This document shows positions 49,001 to 60,777 of a stretch of 64,000 nt of DNA, piece by piece (the first letter of the stretch is position 1; every line of letters starts with the position of its first letter). The notes under the pieces were generated by a model. It was not told the origin of the DNA, searched no databases, and saw only the letters and a list, made by a program, of their open reading frames with translations. The stretch is from Congeria kusceri (lineage: Eukaryota > Mollusca > Bivalvia > Myida > Dreissenidae), in the NCBI GenBank assembly GCA_027627225.1, contig CM051034.1, positions 10,046,761 to 10,110,760 on the forward strand, given 5' to 3'. The position numbers and the translations under genes are program-made.

Positions 49001-52000
49001 TTAAATGCCTTAAATTGTTAGATTTAAACATCGGAACTCTAGAGCTCCATTATAATAACAAGAATAGAATTAAAAAGAGAAATTAAAAGAAAAAAGTTTG
49101 TCCCTATCGGGGTTCGAACCAGTGCCCTTTGGATTAAAAGGTTATCGCCGTAACCACTCGGCCATCCGGACTGTTATAAGAAGCCTGCGTTTAATACTTG
49201 ATATAAGTGATCCACGTGTTGTTACAAAATTTAACGGAAACGACAGAAACATTCCAAATTATTCAATCGTATCGCGTTTGTAACGCTTTATAATTTTATC
49301 AATTTCAAATGATCACTATTCATAAACGAAACTGTATTTTCATAATGAGTCTACGCCATTAGTGTCATTTCGCTCCCTGGTGTACAGTGTTCTTTTATTT
49401 TTGGAATCTGTGACAAAAAGTTGGGAAAATGTCATTTTGACAATCTGTGAACAAGTCCCTTTAACATGTCAAATCATGTTAGAAACGAAAACAAAATCGC
49501 ATTATTGTTATCTATCGGCCAATAAACAACTCTTTGTCGTTCTGATGCGTGGCTATTAAACCACTCGTGCTAACGTCCTCGTAGTTTAATTCCTACACAT
49601 CAGAACTCCAATTCGTTGTTTATTGGCCGATAAACAACGATAAATCGAAACTTATTTCTTAATCAAAAACGGTTTCTAATCGAGTCAATACTCAAACCCC
49701 ATAACTCTCCACTCCACAATACCTCTATAGTACTGTCGTCGTGCGCCGCCCCGTGTTTGTCTATCCTCGCTATCTTAACCTCTCGTTCACCGTTATTCAC
49801 CTCCTCTGCAAACTCGATACCTGAAAACATAAAGGGAGCATTGGCGGATTCTAAGTACTTCTGATTTAATAGTTCATATATAACAACGAAATTAAGTTAT
49901 ATGTAAGTTCATGACAATATAGGAATAATACAAAGTTTAACAACAACACCTACAACAGCGAGAGCTGTCAGAGAACAGCGCGCTCAACTATTCGAAGTAT
50001 TTCAGTTCGTACATATTCTGGAAATTGGACGGGACATAAATTGGTTGAAACACAAAGCTGAGGTATAGCAATTTTTTACCAATGTATTCGAAGTTTCAAG
50101 CGAATACCTTATGTAGTTTAGAAATAATACTTTGGTACATAAACTTTAATCCCAAATATATGTGAAAAGTGGGCATACCTCTGTCAAAATACAACATAGA
50201 GTTATGGGGATTATTGCACTTGCATGATGCTGGAGTTGATTACAAATATGTATTCCAAGTTTCAAGTGAATACCTTATGAAGTTTAAAAATTATAAGACT
50301 GAATAAACACTTCACTGAAAATCAATATGAAAAGGAGGAATAACACAAAACAGAGTAATGGGGAATGTTGCACTTGGTGTTGGAGTTGACGACAAAGGTA
50401 TAGTCTAAGTTTCAAGTGAATAACTGATGTAGTTTTGAAGTTACTTTAACCAGAAAAGTATGTGAAAAATTGGCATAACTCTGTCAAAATACAAAACAAA
50501 GTTATGGGGAATGCTGCACTTGGTGTTGAAGTTGATGCCAAAGGTATATTCAAAGCTTCAAGTGAATAACTTATGTAGTTTTCAAGTTACAAGACTGTTG
50601 AATATAAACTTTAACCAGAAAAATATATGTTATATAGACAACCGTAGGACACGGATGCCCCCACATTCCGTTTGTTGTTACAAAACTTTAATGATGTCGG
50701 AAAAAATGCACCGAAATCCCCAGGTGCACAAGTTGACATGCTGATTAATATTTTTATAAAGTTTAATCACTCTAGCAATAATACTTTTTGAGTTACACGT
50801 GACACAAGTCCAAAAATGTCATGTTTTGATAACAAATGGGCTATAACTCCGCTGATGTATAAAAAAACACACACAGGCGCACAAGTTCATCTGCTGATTA
50901 ATATGTTTATAAAGTTACATCACTCTAGCAGCAATACTTTTTGAGTTATGCGCGACACAAGTCCAACAATGTCAGTTTTTGCTAAAAAATGGCCATAACT
51001 CCGCTGATGTCGGAAAAAAATGCACCAAAATACCCAGGTGCACAAGCCCCGATGCCGATAAATATGCTTATAAAGTTTCATTACTCTAGCAGTTATACTT
51101 TTTGAGTTATGCGCGACACAAATATCCGACGGACGGACGGACAGACGGACGGACGGACAGACGGACGGACAAGGGCAAATCTATATGCCCCACCCCCATC
51201 TAAAGTGGGGGCATAAAAAGAGGCATACATTTATCAAAATACAAAACTGAGTTATGGGGAATGTTGCTCCTGATGCTGGAGTTGATGACAGAGGTATATT
51301 CCAAGTTTCAAGTGAATAACTTATGTAGTTTTGAAGTTACAGGACTTTTGAATGTAAACTTTAACCAAGATCAGACGCGGACGCCGACGCCGGCACGAGT
51401 TGGAAAGTTCACCTATTCTTCGAATGGTCGAGCTAAAACAAGGGCAAATCTATATGCCGCCCCCCCCCCCCCCTCTAAAGTGGGGGCATAAGAATGGTCG
51501 AGCTAAAACAACAAAAACAAATTCTTGGGACACAGATATACTACCTATTGAAGGTTTTGTTTTTGACAGGTGCACCACGACACTGCCCGGGATTTTTTCG
51601 ATTTGTCCTGAATCGTGGGAGCTGAAGTCACTGCAACGAAACGTGTTTATTGTATACTACATATACATTCATTATGGTCAGTCTGTTAGTGTCATAAGTC
51701 GATGCAGCCATCGTAATAAAACACTAACACCCGTAGTGTCCGTAAGATCTTTCTTAGCCACCAAAATACCCAAAATTCTCTAATACCAAATTGCTTGGAA
51801 TACTCTGACACCAAAATACCCAGAATTTTTAAACACCAAAATTCCCAAAATTCTCTAATACCAAATTGCCTGGAATACTCTGACACCAAAATACCAAGAA
51901 TTCTCAGACACCGAAATACACAAAATGCTCTAATACCAAATTATGTTGAATGCTCAGACACCAAAATACACAAAATGATCTAATACCAAATTATGCGCAA

Positions 52001-55000
52001 TGCTCTGACACCAAAACACACATAAAGCTCAAATACCAAATTATGTGTAATGCTCAGACACCAAAAGACACAAAATACTCTAATACCAAATTATGTGAAA
52101 TGCTCCGACACCGAAGTACCCAGAATTCTTTAACAACGAAGCACGCGGAATTCTCGGACACTTGAATACTTACGGAAATCTCAGAAACAAACTGAAACAT
52201 ACACAGATTTTTTCTAATAATTTGTTGCACACAGACTTGTCAGACAAGAGAAATACCCAGAACAAAAGAGCTAAACCGACGAAACTGAGTCCGCAGTAAA
52301 AAGGTAAAGGTAAAGGATAGGTTTATAGTCTGATATTGATATACATCTTCAGCCGACTTTCACATTTACCCCCCGATCACTGGGTCATAAGTAATCCGTT
52401 AACACTAGTCTAACAGAACACGTACTTTCAAACACATAGCCAAAATTAAATAACTTCGCTTAAATATATTGAACAGTCCGATGGACTAACAGCCAAAAAT
52501 AGCAATAAGTTTCCATATTAAGAACCAGTTTATTAATCGTAATAATTTTAATAACGCGTAACTGCAATCTGATTAAAATCAAGTCCTAAAATACGCTTCG
52601 CATTAGGATCTGAGGACGACCAGTAGAAGGTCATCTTTTGACAACTTTTCAGTCAGCCAATCAGAGCCTTGCTTTCATGGTTTTGAAAAGTGAAAGTGAA
52701 ATTAGCTGGGATACGTTTAGTTATTTAACATTCATATTTGTACCATGTAAACACAATTAAGAATCAAGTTGTGGGATATACCGGTACGCCAAATAAGAAC
52801 AACTTGTGGCAGAAATATATATTTATATGCGATGCAACATTCCGTGGAAAATAATAAATCTAATAGTACATTACAACAAAAACAAACAAGGTAATGCTTC
52901 TCGAAAGGATCAATTCTATTGGTTGAGATATAAATAGCTTTTTGAAACTTCTAGGTTTGCGAGAAAAAGTAATTCAACAGGCCGTCATCAGATCTTCCTG
53001 CAGAAAGATCGTTAACTTTAGTCAGATTGGCGTAATTGATACCTGAATGTGGCAATGCTGGAACCTTCCTCGGAATGCTCCATGTCCAGGTACTCAAAGT
53101 GGTCAAGCGCGGACTTCACTTCCGTTTGACCGCTGTTGACACTCCGGACGGGCGACTTCAGACGACCGCCTTTGTCGCCGTCATGCGACGCTTTCATAAT
53201 GTCCACGATTTCGGCCTCTTTGCGGCTTTGGTTCATGGACTTGATGTGAAAATGACCACCGTCGGCTGAAAATGTGTAGCAAGGATCTGTAATTGAACTG
53301 TTTCTGTTAATATTTTGATGAATGAGGCTATTTGCTAAACATGTTTGTCTAACACAAAGTATATAAATACAAAGCATTTACTGTAGACAAGTTGAAGAAG
53401 TATAATATATAACCGGGTACTAAAGAAGTATGATGGATTTACAATTTTAAAATGTGTATGTTAATGTTAATTAAATTAATTGTGAATAATCACAAAACGG
53501 TTTTGCCTGTACAGCCGAAAACTCCGATATACCGGTACATTGACTCGGCGTGGTTTAGATTACACAACATAAATAAACAGTGCAAGGTCGACACTCGTGT
53601 TTATTGATTGCTTTGCGTTTCCTTCGAGATTTTTATGTTGTTTTTTTTCCTATCTGATTTTAAGTTATTTTGTCACTTTCATCTGCTTATTTTGAAAAAC
53701 AGCAACAACAACATGTATATGAAAGATCGTGCATGCACACAGTTTTAAAGATAAAAAATACGTTGTTATATATATGAAAGCAATCCACACTTCATAAGTA
53801 TATAGCTTGCTATTATAATATTGAAAAATCAAAGATATTTACAGACAAAAGGCGTAAAAAAGTTGTTCTCTTCCGCTTAACCCAACCACCCCACCGCTTT
53901 TTTCCGCCGACCACGGAAGTTTGTTATTGCCTATCGATCATTAACTTCTTCTGACTTTCGGTAAAAAGAGCAGTTTTCACTAATATGCGGCTTTTTAAGG
54001 CAAATTTTTTCTTATTGTATACCCCCCCCCCCCCCTCTAGATGTTTTGGAGACGTAAGCGGAAACCAACGGTTATATGTTTGACCTAATTATTATAACAG
54101 TGCAATGGCCGATGGAATATTTATAACAAACTTTATTTCGATAACATGACACATGTGAAAACAATATAAAAGAAGAAGACGAAGAAAAAAGAAGGACAAA
54201 AGCAACAACACATCATGTTTATTGAAGTGTTTTGTTTCGCCCATGTGCTTGTTACATGAATACCATAATTATGGTAATGTCAGAACATATGGCGCGTTAA
54301 TAAAAAAAACCCCGCATATTCTGCAAAAATAAAATTATATTAATTAATCCAGTGTCTGTTCACGTGAACGGCGTTGGAGTAACCTCCGTTACATAACAAA
54401 TATTTTCTAAAAAATGTACTCCACAGAACAAAAATGTATTTGATAACATACTATGCACCTATCAATATTTTCCCCAGGTGAGCGGCGATACTTAAGACTG
54501 AACGTGATACACGACACGCCGAATGATTGCGGGTCCCGGCAATTCGACTTTGGTTTTTAGATCCCGGCAATATTGGCACCTGGGGCGGTATTCACAAAAC
54601 ATCTTAAGTTACATTTTATCCTTATCCTTGAATTTGAAAAGTTTCTCAACTGTATATTTCCATAAAGAAACAACTAAGCACTAAGTAACACTTTAAATAA
54701 CATCATTATGAAAGTGTTATTTGAGGAATATCAACAACATATGCATATGTTTATTAAGTAAAGAATTTTAATACATTCAAATTGTGCACTTAAGTGAAAA
54801 TATTTCAGAAATTACTTAAGATGTTTTGTGAATACCAGCAATTTGACACACCAATTAAGCATCTCCCACTGAGGGGATTTATACAGAAATGCTTGGCTGT
54901 ATGGTGGGGAAATTGACACCAAAAAAATAATTTCCTTGCGTCAGCGTCCCCCCCCCCCCCCCCCACACACACACACCCGCATTCCCTGCGGAAAAATATT

Positions 55001-58000
55001 GATAGGTGCACTACGGAATGACATGACTTTGTGCAAAATGGCCAAAACAAACTGGGCACCGCATGCAGGGAAAGCGAACACAGTAAATGAACAACATGTA
55101 TCAAGTACCTTCACCATAATCAATTTTTTCCTCAATCGATTTTGATGTGTCATTATTCTCTGCAACAATAATAAATATCAAACATCTCAGCAAATAACAT
55201 AATGACAAGTTTAGTATTTTTCTGCCAGATTATATTAAAAAAAGGTTCTGGACACGTCACTTTAACTGAGTAAAGAACCTAACCTTGTACAACGTATTCA
55301 TAATGCTTCTAATATACGTATACATTTATAATTATATCAACATATTACAATTAATACGACTACTATAATTATTTGCTGTTAGTTAACAATTAAACACTCG
55401 ATTATATCTGAGATAGAAAGTTTTGCGAAGACTGATCCTGATGCTTAGGTTAGACTTTTATTTAAACGCAGCCTGAGCTAAAAGTGTCTCTGTTTCCAAT
55501 AACACAATTCCGTGGTTATTACATCTTCCTCACCAATTTCTTGGTCACCCAAAGCTGCAATGTTTATATGTTCATTCTTTCATATTTTCGTGATTAACTG
55601 CAGTGATCATAGTTCTATGTTTCCACTTAACAATTGCACTGGCTACTAGTATTTTCCATGACCATGTTTCCACTTACCCATTTCCGTGGGTACTTTCCAT
55701 GACCATGTTTCTTCTTACAGATTTCATGATTATTATCAACGACCATATTTCCACTCACCCATTTCCCTGGTTGTTACAATGATCATATTTCCACTCATCC
55801 TTTTTTCCTGGTTATTTTAACGGCCATATATTCACTCACCTATTTCCGTAGTTACTTTCAACGACCATATTTCCCCTTACCATTTCTGTAGTTACTTTTA
55901 ACGACCATATTTCCCCTTACCATTCCCCTGGTTATTTTAACGACAATATTTCCCCTTATTATTTCACTGGTTATTTTCAACGACAATGTTTCCCCTTTCC
56001 ATTTCCCTGGTTATTTTAACGGCCATATTTCCCCTTACCATTTCCCTGGTTATTTCAACGACCATATTTCCACTTGCCCATTTCCCTAGTTATCTCAACG
56101 ACCATATTTCCACTTACCCTATTTTCCTGACTAACAAAGTTGGTTATCAACAGTAATCATGACTCCACGTCTCCACTCACCCATCTCCCTGACTAACAAC
56201 AGTGGTCATAACTCCACATTTCCACTTACCCATCTCCCTGACTAACAACAGTGATTATGACTCCCTCATTTCCACTCACCTACCACCCTGACTAACAACA
56301 GAGATCATGACTATACGTCTCCACTCACCCATTTCCCTGACTAACAACAGTGATCATGACTCCCTCATTTCCACTCACCCATCTCCCTGGTTATCAACAG
56401 TAATCATGACTCCACATTTCCACTCACCCATCTCCCTGACTAACAACAGTGATCATGACTCCACTTCTCTACTAAACCATTTCCCCGGTGATCAACAGTA
56501 ATCATGACTCCACATTTCCACTCACCTATCACCCTGACTAACAACAGAGATCATGACTCCACGTCTCCACTCACCCATTTCCTTGACTAACAACAGTGAT
56601 CATGACTCCCTCATCTCCACGCACCCATCTCCCTGGTTATCAACAGTAATCATGACTCCACATTTTACTCACCCATCACCCTGGTTATCAACGGTGATCA
56701 TGACTCCACATTTCCACTCACCCATCTCCCTGACTAACAACAGTGATCACGACTCCACATTTTCACTCACCCATCCCCCCGACTAACAACAGTGATCACG
56801 ACTCCACATTTCACTCACCCATTTCCCTGATTAACAACAGTGATCATGACTCCACATTTCCACTCACCCATCTTTCTGACTAACAACAGAGATCATGACT
56901 CCACGTCTCCACTCACCCATTTCCCTGACTAACAACAGTGATCATGACTCCCTCATTTCCACTCACCCATCTCCCTGGTTATCAACAGTAATCATGACTC
57001 CACATTTTCACTCACCCATCTCCCTGACTAACAACAGTGATAATGACTCCACATTTCACTCACCTATCACCCTGACTAACAACAGTGATCATGACTCCAC
57101 ATTTCACTCACCCATCTCCCTGACTAAGAACAGAGATCATAACTCCACATTTCCACTCACCCATCTCCCTGGTTATCAACAGTAATCATGACTCCACATT
57201 TCCACTCACCCATCTCCCTGACTAACAACAATGATCATGACTCCACATTTCACTCACCCATCTCCCTGACCAACAACAGTGATCATGACTCCACATTTCC
57301 ACTCACCCATCTCCCTGGTTATCAACAGTAATCATGACTCCACGTCTCCACTCACCCATCTCCCTGAATAACAACAGAGATCATGACTCTATGTTGCCAC
57401 TCACCCATGCCCCTGGTTATCAACAGTTATCATGACTCCAAATTTCCACTCACCCATCTCCCTGACTAACAACAGTGATCATGACTCCACGTCTCCACTC
57501 ACCCATCTCCCTGGTTATCAACAGTAATCATGACTCCACGTCTCTACTCACCTATCACCCTGACTAAATAAAGTGATCAGGACTCCACATTTTCACTCAC
57601 CTATCTGCCTGGTTATCAACAGTAATCATGACTCCACATTTCACTCACCCATCTCCCTGACTAACAACATAAATAATGACTCCACGTCTCCACTCACCCA
57701 TCTCCCTGGTTATCAACAGTAATCATGACTCCACATTTTCACTCACCCATCTCCCTGGTTATCAACAGTGATCATGACTCCACATTTTCACTCACCCATC
57801 CCCCTGACTAACAACAGAGATCATGACTCCACGTCTCCACTCACCCATCTCCCTGGTTATCAACAGTAATCATGACTCCACATTTTCACTCACCCATCTC
57901 CCTGACTAACAACAGTAATCATGACTCAACATTTCCACTCACCCATCTCCCTGGTTATCAACAGTAATCATGACTCCACATTTTCACTCACCCATCTCCC

Positions 58001-60777
58001 TGACTAACAACAGTAATCATGACTCAACATTTCCACTCACCCATCTCCCTGGTTATCAACAGTAGTCATGACTCCACAACTCCACTCACTCATCTCCCGG
58101 ACTAACAACAGTGATAATGACTCCACATTTCCACTCACCCATCTCCCTGGTTATCAACAGAGATCATGACTCCACATTTCCACTCACCCATCTCTCTGAC
58201 TAACAACAGTGATCATGACTCCAAATTTCCACTCACCCATCTCCCTGGTTATCAACAGTGATCATGACTCCACATTTCACTCATCCATCTCCCTGACTAA
58301 CAACAGTGATTATGACTCCACATTTTCACTCACCCACCTCCCTGGTTATCAACAGTAATCACGACTTCACGTCTCCACTCACCTATCACCCAGACTAACA
58401 ACAGTGAGCATGACTCCACATTTTCATTCACCCACCTCCCTGGTTATCAACAGTAATCACGACTTCACGTCTCCACTCACCTATCACCCTGACTAACAAC
58501 AGTGATCATGACTCCACATTTATTTTCACTCACCCATCTCCCTCGTTATCAACAGAAATCATGACTCCACATTTCACACACCCATCTACCTGACTAACAA
58601 CAGAGATCATGACTCCACATTTCCACTCACCCATCTCCCTGACTAACAACAGAGATAATGACTCCACATTTCCACTCACCCATCTCACTGGTTATCAACA
58701 GTAATCATGACTCCACGTCTCCACTCACCCATCTCCATGACTAACAACAGAGATCATGACTCCACATTTCCACTCACCCATCTCCCTGGTTATCAACAGT
58801 AATCATGAATCCACGTCTCCACTCACCCATCTCCCTCACTAACAACAGAGATCATGACTCCACGTCTCCACTCACCCATATCCCTGGTTATCAACAGTAA
58901 TCATGACTCCACGTCTCCACTCACCCATCTCCCTGGTTATCAACAGTGATCATGACTCCATGTCTCCACTCACCTATCTCGCTCACTAACAACAGAGATC
59001 ATGACTCCACGTCCCCACTCGCCCATCTCCCTGGTTATCAACAGTAATCATGACTCCACATTCGACTCACTCATCTCCCTGAATAACAACAGAGATCATG
59101 ACTCCACATTTCACTCACCCATCTCCCTGACTAACAGAGATCATGACTCCACGTCTGCACTCACATATCTCCCTGGATATCAACAGTAATCATGACTCTT
59201 CCACTCACCCATCTCCCTGACTAACAACAGAGATCATGACTCCACATTTCCACTTACCCATCTCCCTGACTAACAACAGTGATCATGACTCCACGTCTCC
59301 ACTCACCCATCTCCCTGAATAACAACAGAGAACATGACTCCACATTTCCACTCACCCATCTCCCTGACTAACAACAGTGATTATGACTCCACGTCTCCAC
59401 TCACCCATCTCCCTGGTTATCAACAGTAATCATGACTCCACGTCTCCACTCACCTATCACCCAGACTAACAACAGTGAGCATGACTCCACATTTTCACTC
59501 ACCCACCTCCCTGGTTATCAACAGTAATCACGACTTCACGTCTCCACTCACCTATCACCCAGACTAACAACAGTGAGCATGACTCCACATTTTCATTCAC
59601 CCACCTCCCTGGTTATCAACAGTAGTCACGACTTCACGTCTCCACTCACCTATCACCCTGACTAACAACAGTGATCATGACTCCACATTTTTTTTCACTC
59701 ACCCATCTCCCTCGTTATCAACAGAAATCATGACTCCACATTTCACACACCCATCTACCTGACTAACAACAGAGATCATGACTCCACATTTCCACTCACC
59801 CATCTCCCTGACTAACAACAGAGATAATGACTCCACATTTCCACTCACCCATCTCACTGGTTATCAACAGTAATCATGACTCCACGTCTCCACTCACCCA
59901 TCTCCATGACTAACAACAGAGATCATGACTCCACATTTCCACTCACCCATCTCCCTGGTTATCAACAGTAATCATGAATCCACGTCTCCACTCACCCATC
60001 TCCCTCACTAACAACAGAGATCATGACTCCACGTCTCCACTCACCCATATCCCTGGTTATCAACAGTAATCATGACTCCACGTCTCCACTCACCCATCTC
60101 CCTGGTTATCAACAGTGATCATGACTCCATGTCTCCACTCACCTATCTCGCTCACTAACAACAGAGATCATGACTCCACGTCCTCACTCGCCCATCTCCC
60201 TGGTTATCAACAGTAATCATGACTCCACATTCGACTCACTCATCTCCCTGAATAACAACAGAGATCATGACTCCACATTTCACTCACCCATCTCCCTGAC
60301 TAACAGAGATCATGACTCCACGTCTCCACTCACATATCTCCCTGGTTATCAACAGTAATCATGACTCTTCCACTCACCCATCTCCCTGACTAACAACAGA
60401 GATCATGACTCCACATTTCCACTTACCCATCTCCCTGACTAACAACAGTGATCATGACTCCACGTCTCCACTCACCCATCTCCCTGAAAAACAACAGAGA
60501 ACATGACTCCACATTTCCACTCACCCATCTCCCTGACTAACAAAAGTGATCATGACTCCACGTCTCCACTCACTCATTTCCCTGACTAACAACGGAGAAC
60601 ATGACCCCACGTCTCCACTCACCCATTTCCGTGGTGATGAGGGTCCTCTTGGGTTTCTGCTTGAGCCTGTGGTTGAGCGGCAGGTGCAGCTTCATTGACA
60701 ACGTTTGGTAGGCCTCGATCTCGTACCGGTTCACCAGGTTGTCGTACTGCACCACGTCGTGTGCGTAGATCACACCC
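45867..60777 (-). CDS. PDZ-domain protein gene, 5'-partial, six exons
   Basis: Exons in transcript order are 60623-60777, 55109-55159, 53043-53286, 51545-51630, 49723-49820 and 45867-46016. All junctions are GT-AG with matching phases (784 nt, 260 residues plus split first codon). The first exon (GVIYAHDVVQYDNLVNRYEI...) matches no family I know. A charged, Ser-rich linker follows. Residues about 165-245 form a PDZ domain: beta-1 SVVVHLSKTK, a carboxylate-binding loop SIGIEF in place of GLGF, IARIDKHGAAHDDSTIEVGM, ILGVDRHRVEG and helix FTRDEVMAVVDKV. The first helix position is R rather than the H of class I PDZ domains. A short tail ends LHKPQTTHF. It presumably acts as a scaffold binding C-terminal peptides (family knowledge). 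AATAAA lies at 45186-45191. Upstream exons were not found in the window. Confidence 0.78.
46500..48825. mobile_element. inverted-pair element, copy A (with nested insertion)
   Basis: Reverse-complement match to 61270-62635. One end holds GACAATCGGCGTTGACATCA, the other AAATCTAGGTCAAAAGTGAT and GACAGCTACGCCG. Without the nested insertion it would be about 1.3 kb, like copy B. There is no coding frame. Both ends carry CGGCGT pointing inward, a hint of very short terminal inverted repeats. Confidence 0.75.
47368..48450. repeat. dispersed repeat nested in copy A
   Basis: Copy B lacks this stretch: its match passes from ...CAATTTCAA directly to ATTAACATGCAC. It contains duplicated phrases (GTAACGGTGACCTTGAC; CAAAGGGCAATAACTCCAGAA), then GGACGGACGGACGGACAGAC and GTGATTACTATCGGGC, with GGGCCC at both ends. 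Confidence 0.75.
48955..49464. mobile_element. TTAA-bounded MITE carrying a tRNA-like sequence
   Basis: The ends are inverted repeats of about 23 nt: TTAAAGGGACTTGTTCACAG at left and its complement at right (CTGTGAACAAGTCCCTTTAA). The 510-bp element has no coding frame. TTAA at both ends may be the target site, as in piggyBac-type elements. The interior holds a tRNA-like segment. Confidence 0.8.
49100..49171 (-). tRNA. tRNA-like sequence (probably pseudo, element-borne)
   Basis: A 72-nt stretch beginning GTCCGGATGGCCGAGTGGTT (A box, good D arm GCC...GGC) with B box GGTTCGAACC and ends GTCC/GGAC that pair. The anticodon loop reads CTTTTAA (TTT, Lys-like), but the anticodon and T stems pair badly. 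It lies inside a MITE, so a tRNA-derived pseudogene is likelier than a working tRNA. Confidence 0.4.
49723..49820 (-). CDS. PDZ gene, exon E (PDZ core)
   Basis: Acceptor GTTTTCAG, 32 codons IEFAEEVNNGEREVKIARID... to DSTIE, donor GTATTG. It contains the GLGF-like loop end and the G-A-A-H-D-D turn typical of the PDZ middle. Confidence 0.8.
49960..51500. repeat. dispersed repeat cluster in the PDZ-gene intron
   Basis: The phrase TTTCAAGTGAATAACTTATG and variants recur at about 50.10, 50.27, 50.41, 50.56 and 51.31 kb, with ACAAAACAGAGTTATGGGGA between. A second family (GGCCATAACTCCGCTGATGT) occupies 50.65-51.2 kb. (ACGG)n lies at 51127-51172, and a run of 14 C at 51460-51473. The cluster ends with CTTCGAATGGTCGAGCTAAAA. 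Confidence 0.75.
51545..51630 (-). CDS. PDZ gene, exon D (start of PDZ domain)
   Basis: Acceptor TTCGTTGCAG, then SDFSSHDSGQIEKIPG and SVVVHLSKTKPSI, donor GTAGTA. It supplies PDZ strand beta-1 and half of the ligand-binding loop. It is found only by phase: exon C cannot join exon E without it. Confidence 0.75.
51765..52170. repeat. about 24/49-bp tandem repeat
   Basis: Alternating phrases ACACCAAAATAC(A/C)CA(A/G)AAT and CTCTAATACCAAATTATG give a dimer of about 49 bp, degenerate on the right. It lies in the intron between PDZ-gene exons C and D. Confidence 0.8.
52171..53042. other. intron sequence, nothing recognised
   Basis: AT-rich. GTAAAGGTAAAGG near 52305 and short decayed repeats only. 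Confidence 0.4.
53043..53286 (-). CDS. PDZ gene, exon C
   Basis: Eighty whole codons from PCYTFSADGGHFHIKSMNQS to EEGSSIATF between an ATTACAG acceptor and a GTATCA donor. The linker is rich in S, K, D and E. GC-rich codons contrast with the AT-rich introns, which supports coding. Confidence 0.75.
53287..54586. other. intron sequence with a C tract
   Basis: A run of 14 C at 54022-54035. No exon was needed or found between exons B and C here. Confidence 0.4.
54587..54836. mobile_element. 250-bp MITE with perfect 23-nt inverted ends
   Basis: GGTATTCACAAAACATCTTA at left is matched by its exact complement at right (TAAGATGTTTTGTGAATACC). The interior is AT-rich and non-coding. It lies in the intron between exons B and C. 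Confidence 0.85.
54948..54976. repeat. C17 followed by (AC)n
   Basis: Seventeen C at 54948-54964, then alternating AC. Minus-strand glycine-rich frames over it are artefacts. Confidence 0.9.
55109..55159 (-). CDS. PDZ gene, exon B (51 nt)
   Basis: A small exon (NNDTSKSIEEKIDYGE with split codons at both ends) between TTGCAG and GTACTT. It is accepted because it joins exons A and C in frame (G|AG and G|AT). It is acidic and polar. Confidence 0.65.
55500..60622. repeat. 49-bp minisatellite, about 100 copies, starting at the PDZ-gene exon A donor
   Basis: The unit reads CCACTCACCCATCTCCCTGA, then CTAACAACAGTGATCATGACTCCA plus a variable tail. A second main type has GGTTATCAACAGTAATCATG. In gene sense the unit boundary is GGGAGATGG|GTGAGTGG, a copy of the exon A/intron junction GAAATGG|GTGAGTGG. 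The left part (55.5-56.1 kb) is strongly diverged (TTTCCCTGGTTATTTTAACG units). The right part near the exon is much more uniform. Confidence 0.97.
58312..60581. repeat. 1,169-bp higher-order duplication in the 49-bp array
   Basis: 58312-59412 and 59481-60581 match almost base for base at an offset of 1,169 bp, including private variants such as CCTCGTTATCAACAGAAATC (58541 and 59710) and CATTCGACTCACTCATC. Confidence 0.88.
60623..60777 (-). CDS. PDZ gene, exon A (most 5' seen)
   Basis: Acceptor TTCCCTCCAG, 51 whole codons ending KRTLITTEM plus G, donor GTGAGT. The last exon bases GAAATGG and the donor are the seed of the adjoining 49-bp array. ORF continuity and phase support coding; the product segment is unrecognised. 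Confidence 0.75.

Noticed and set aside
49100..49171. A functional tRNA-Lys gene
   Set aside because: Length and A/B boxes fit, but the anticodon and T stems pair poorly and the segment sits inside a transposable element. It is kept only as tRNA-like.
53036..53269. Plus-strand 77-codon frame
   Set aside because: Antisense shadow of the GC-rich PDZ-gene exon C.
56307..60358. Plus-strand frames with HSPISLTNNSDHDS-type repeats
   Set aside because: Shadow frames of the 49-bp minisatellite on the strand opposite the gene.
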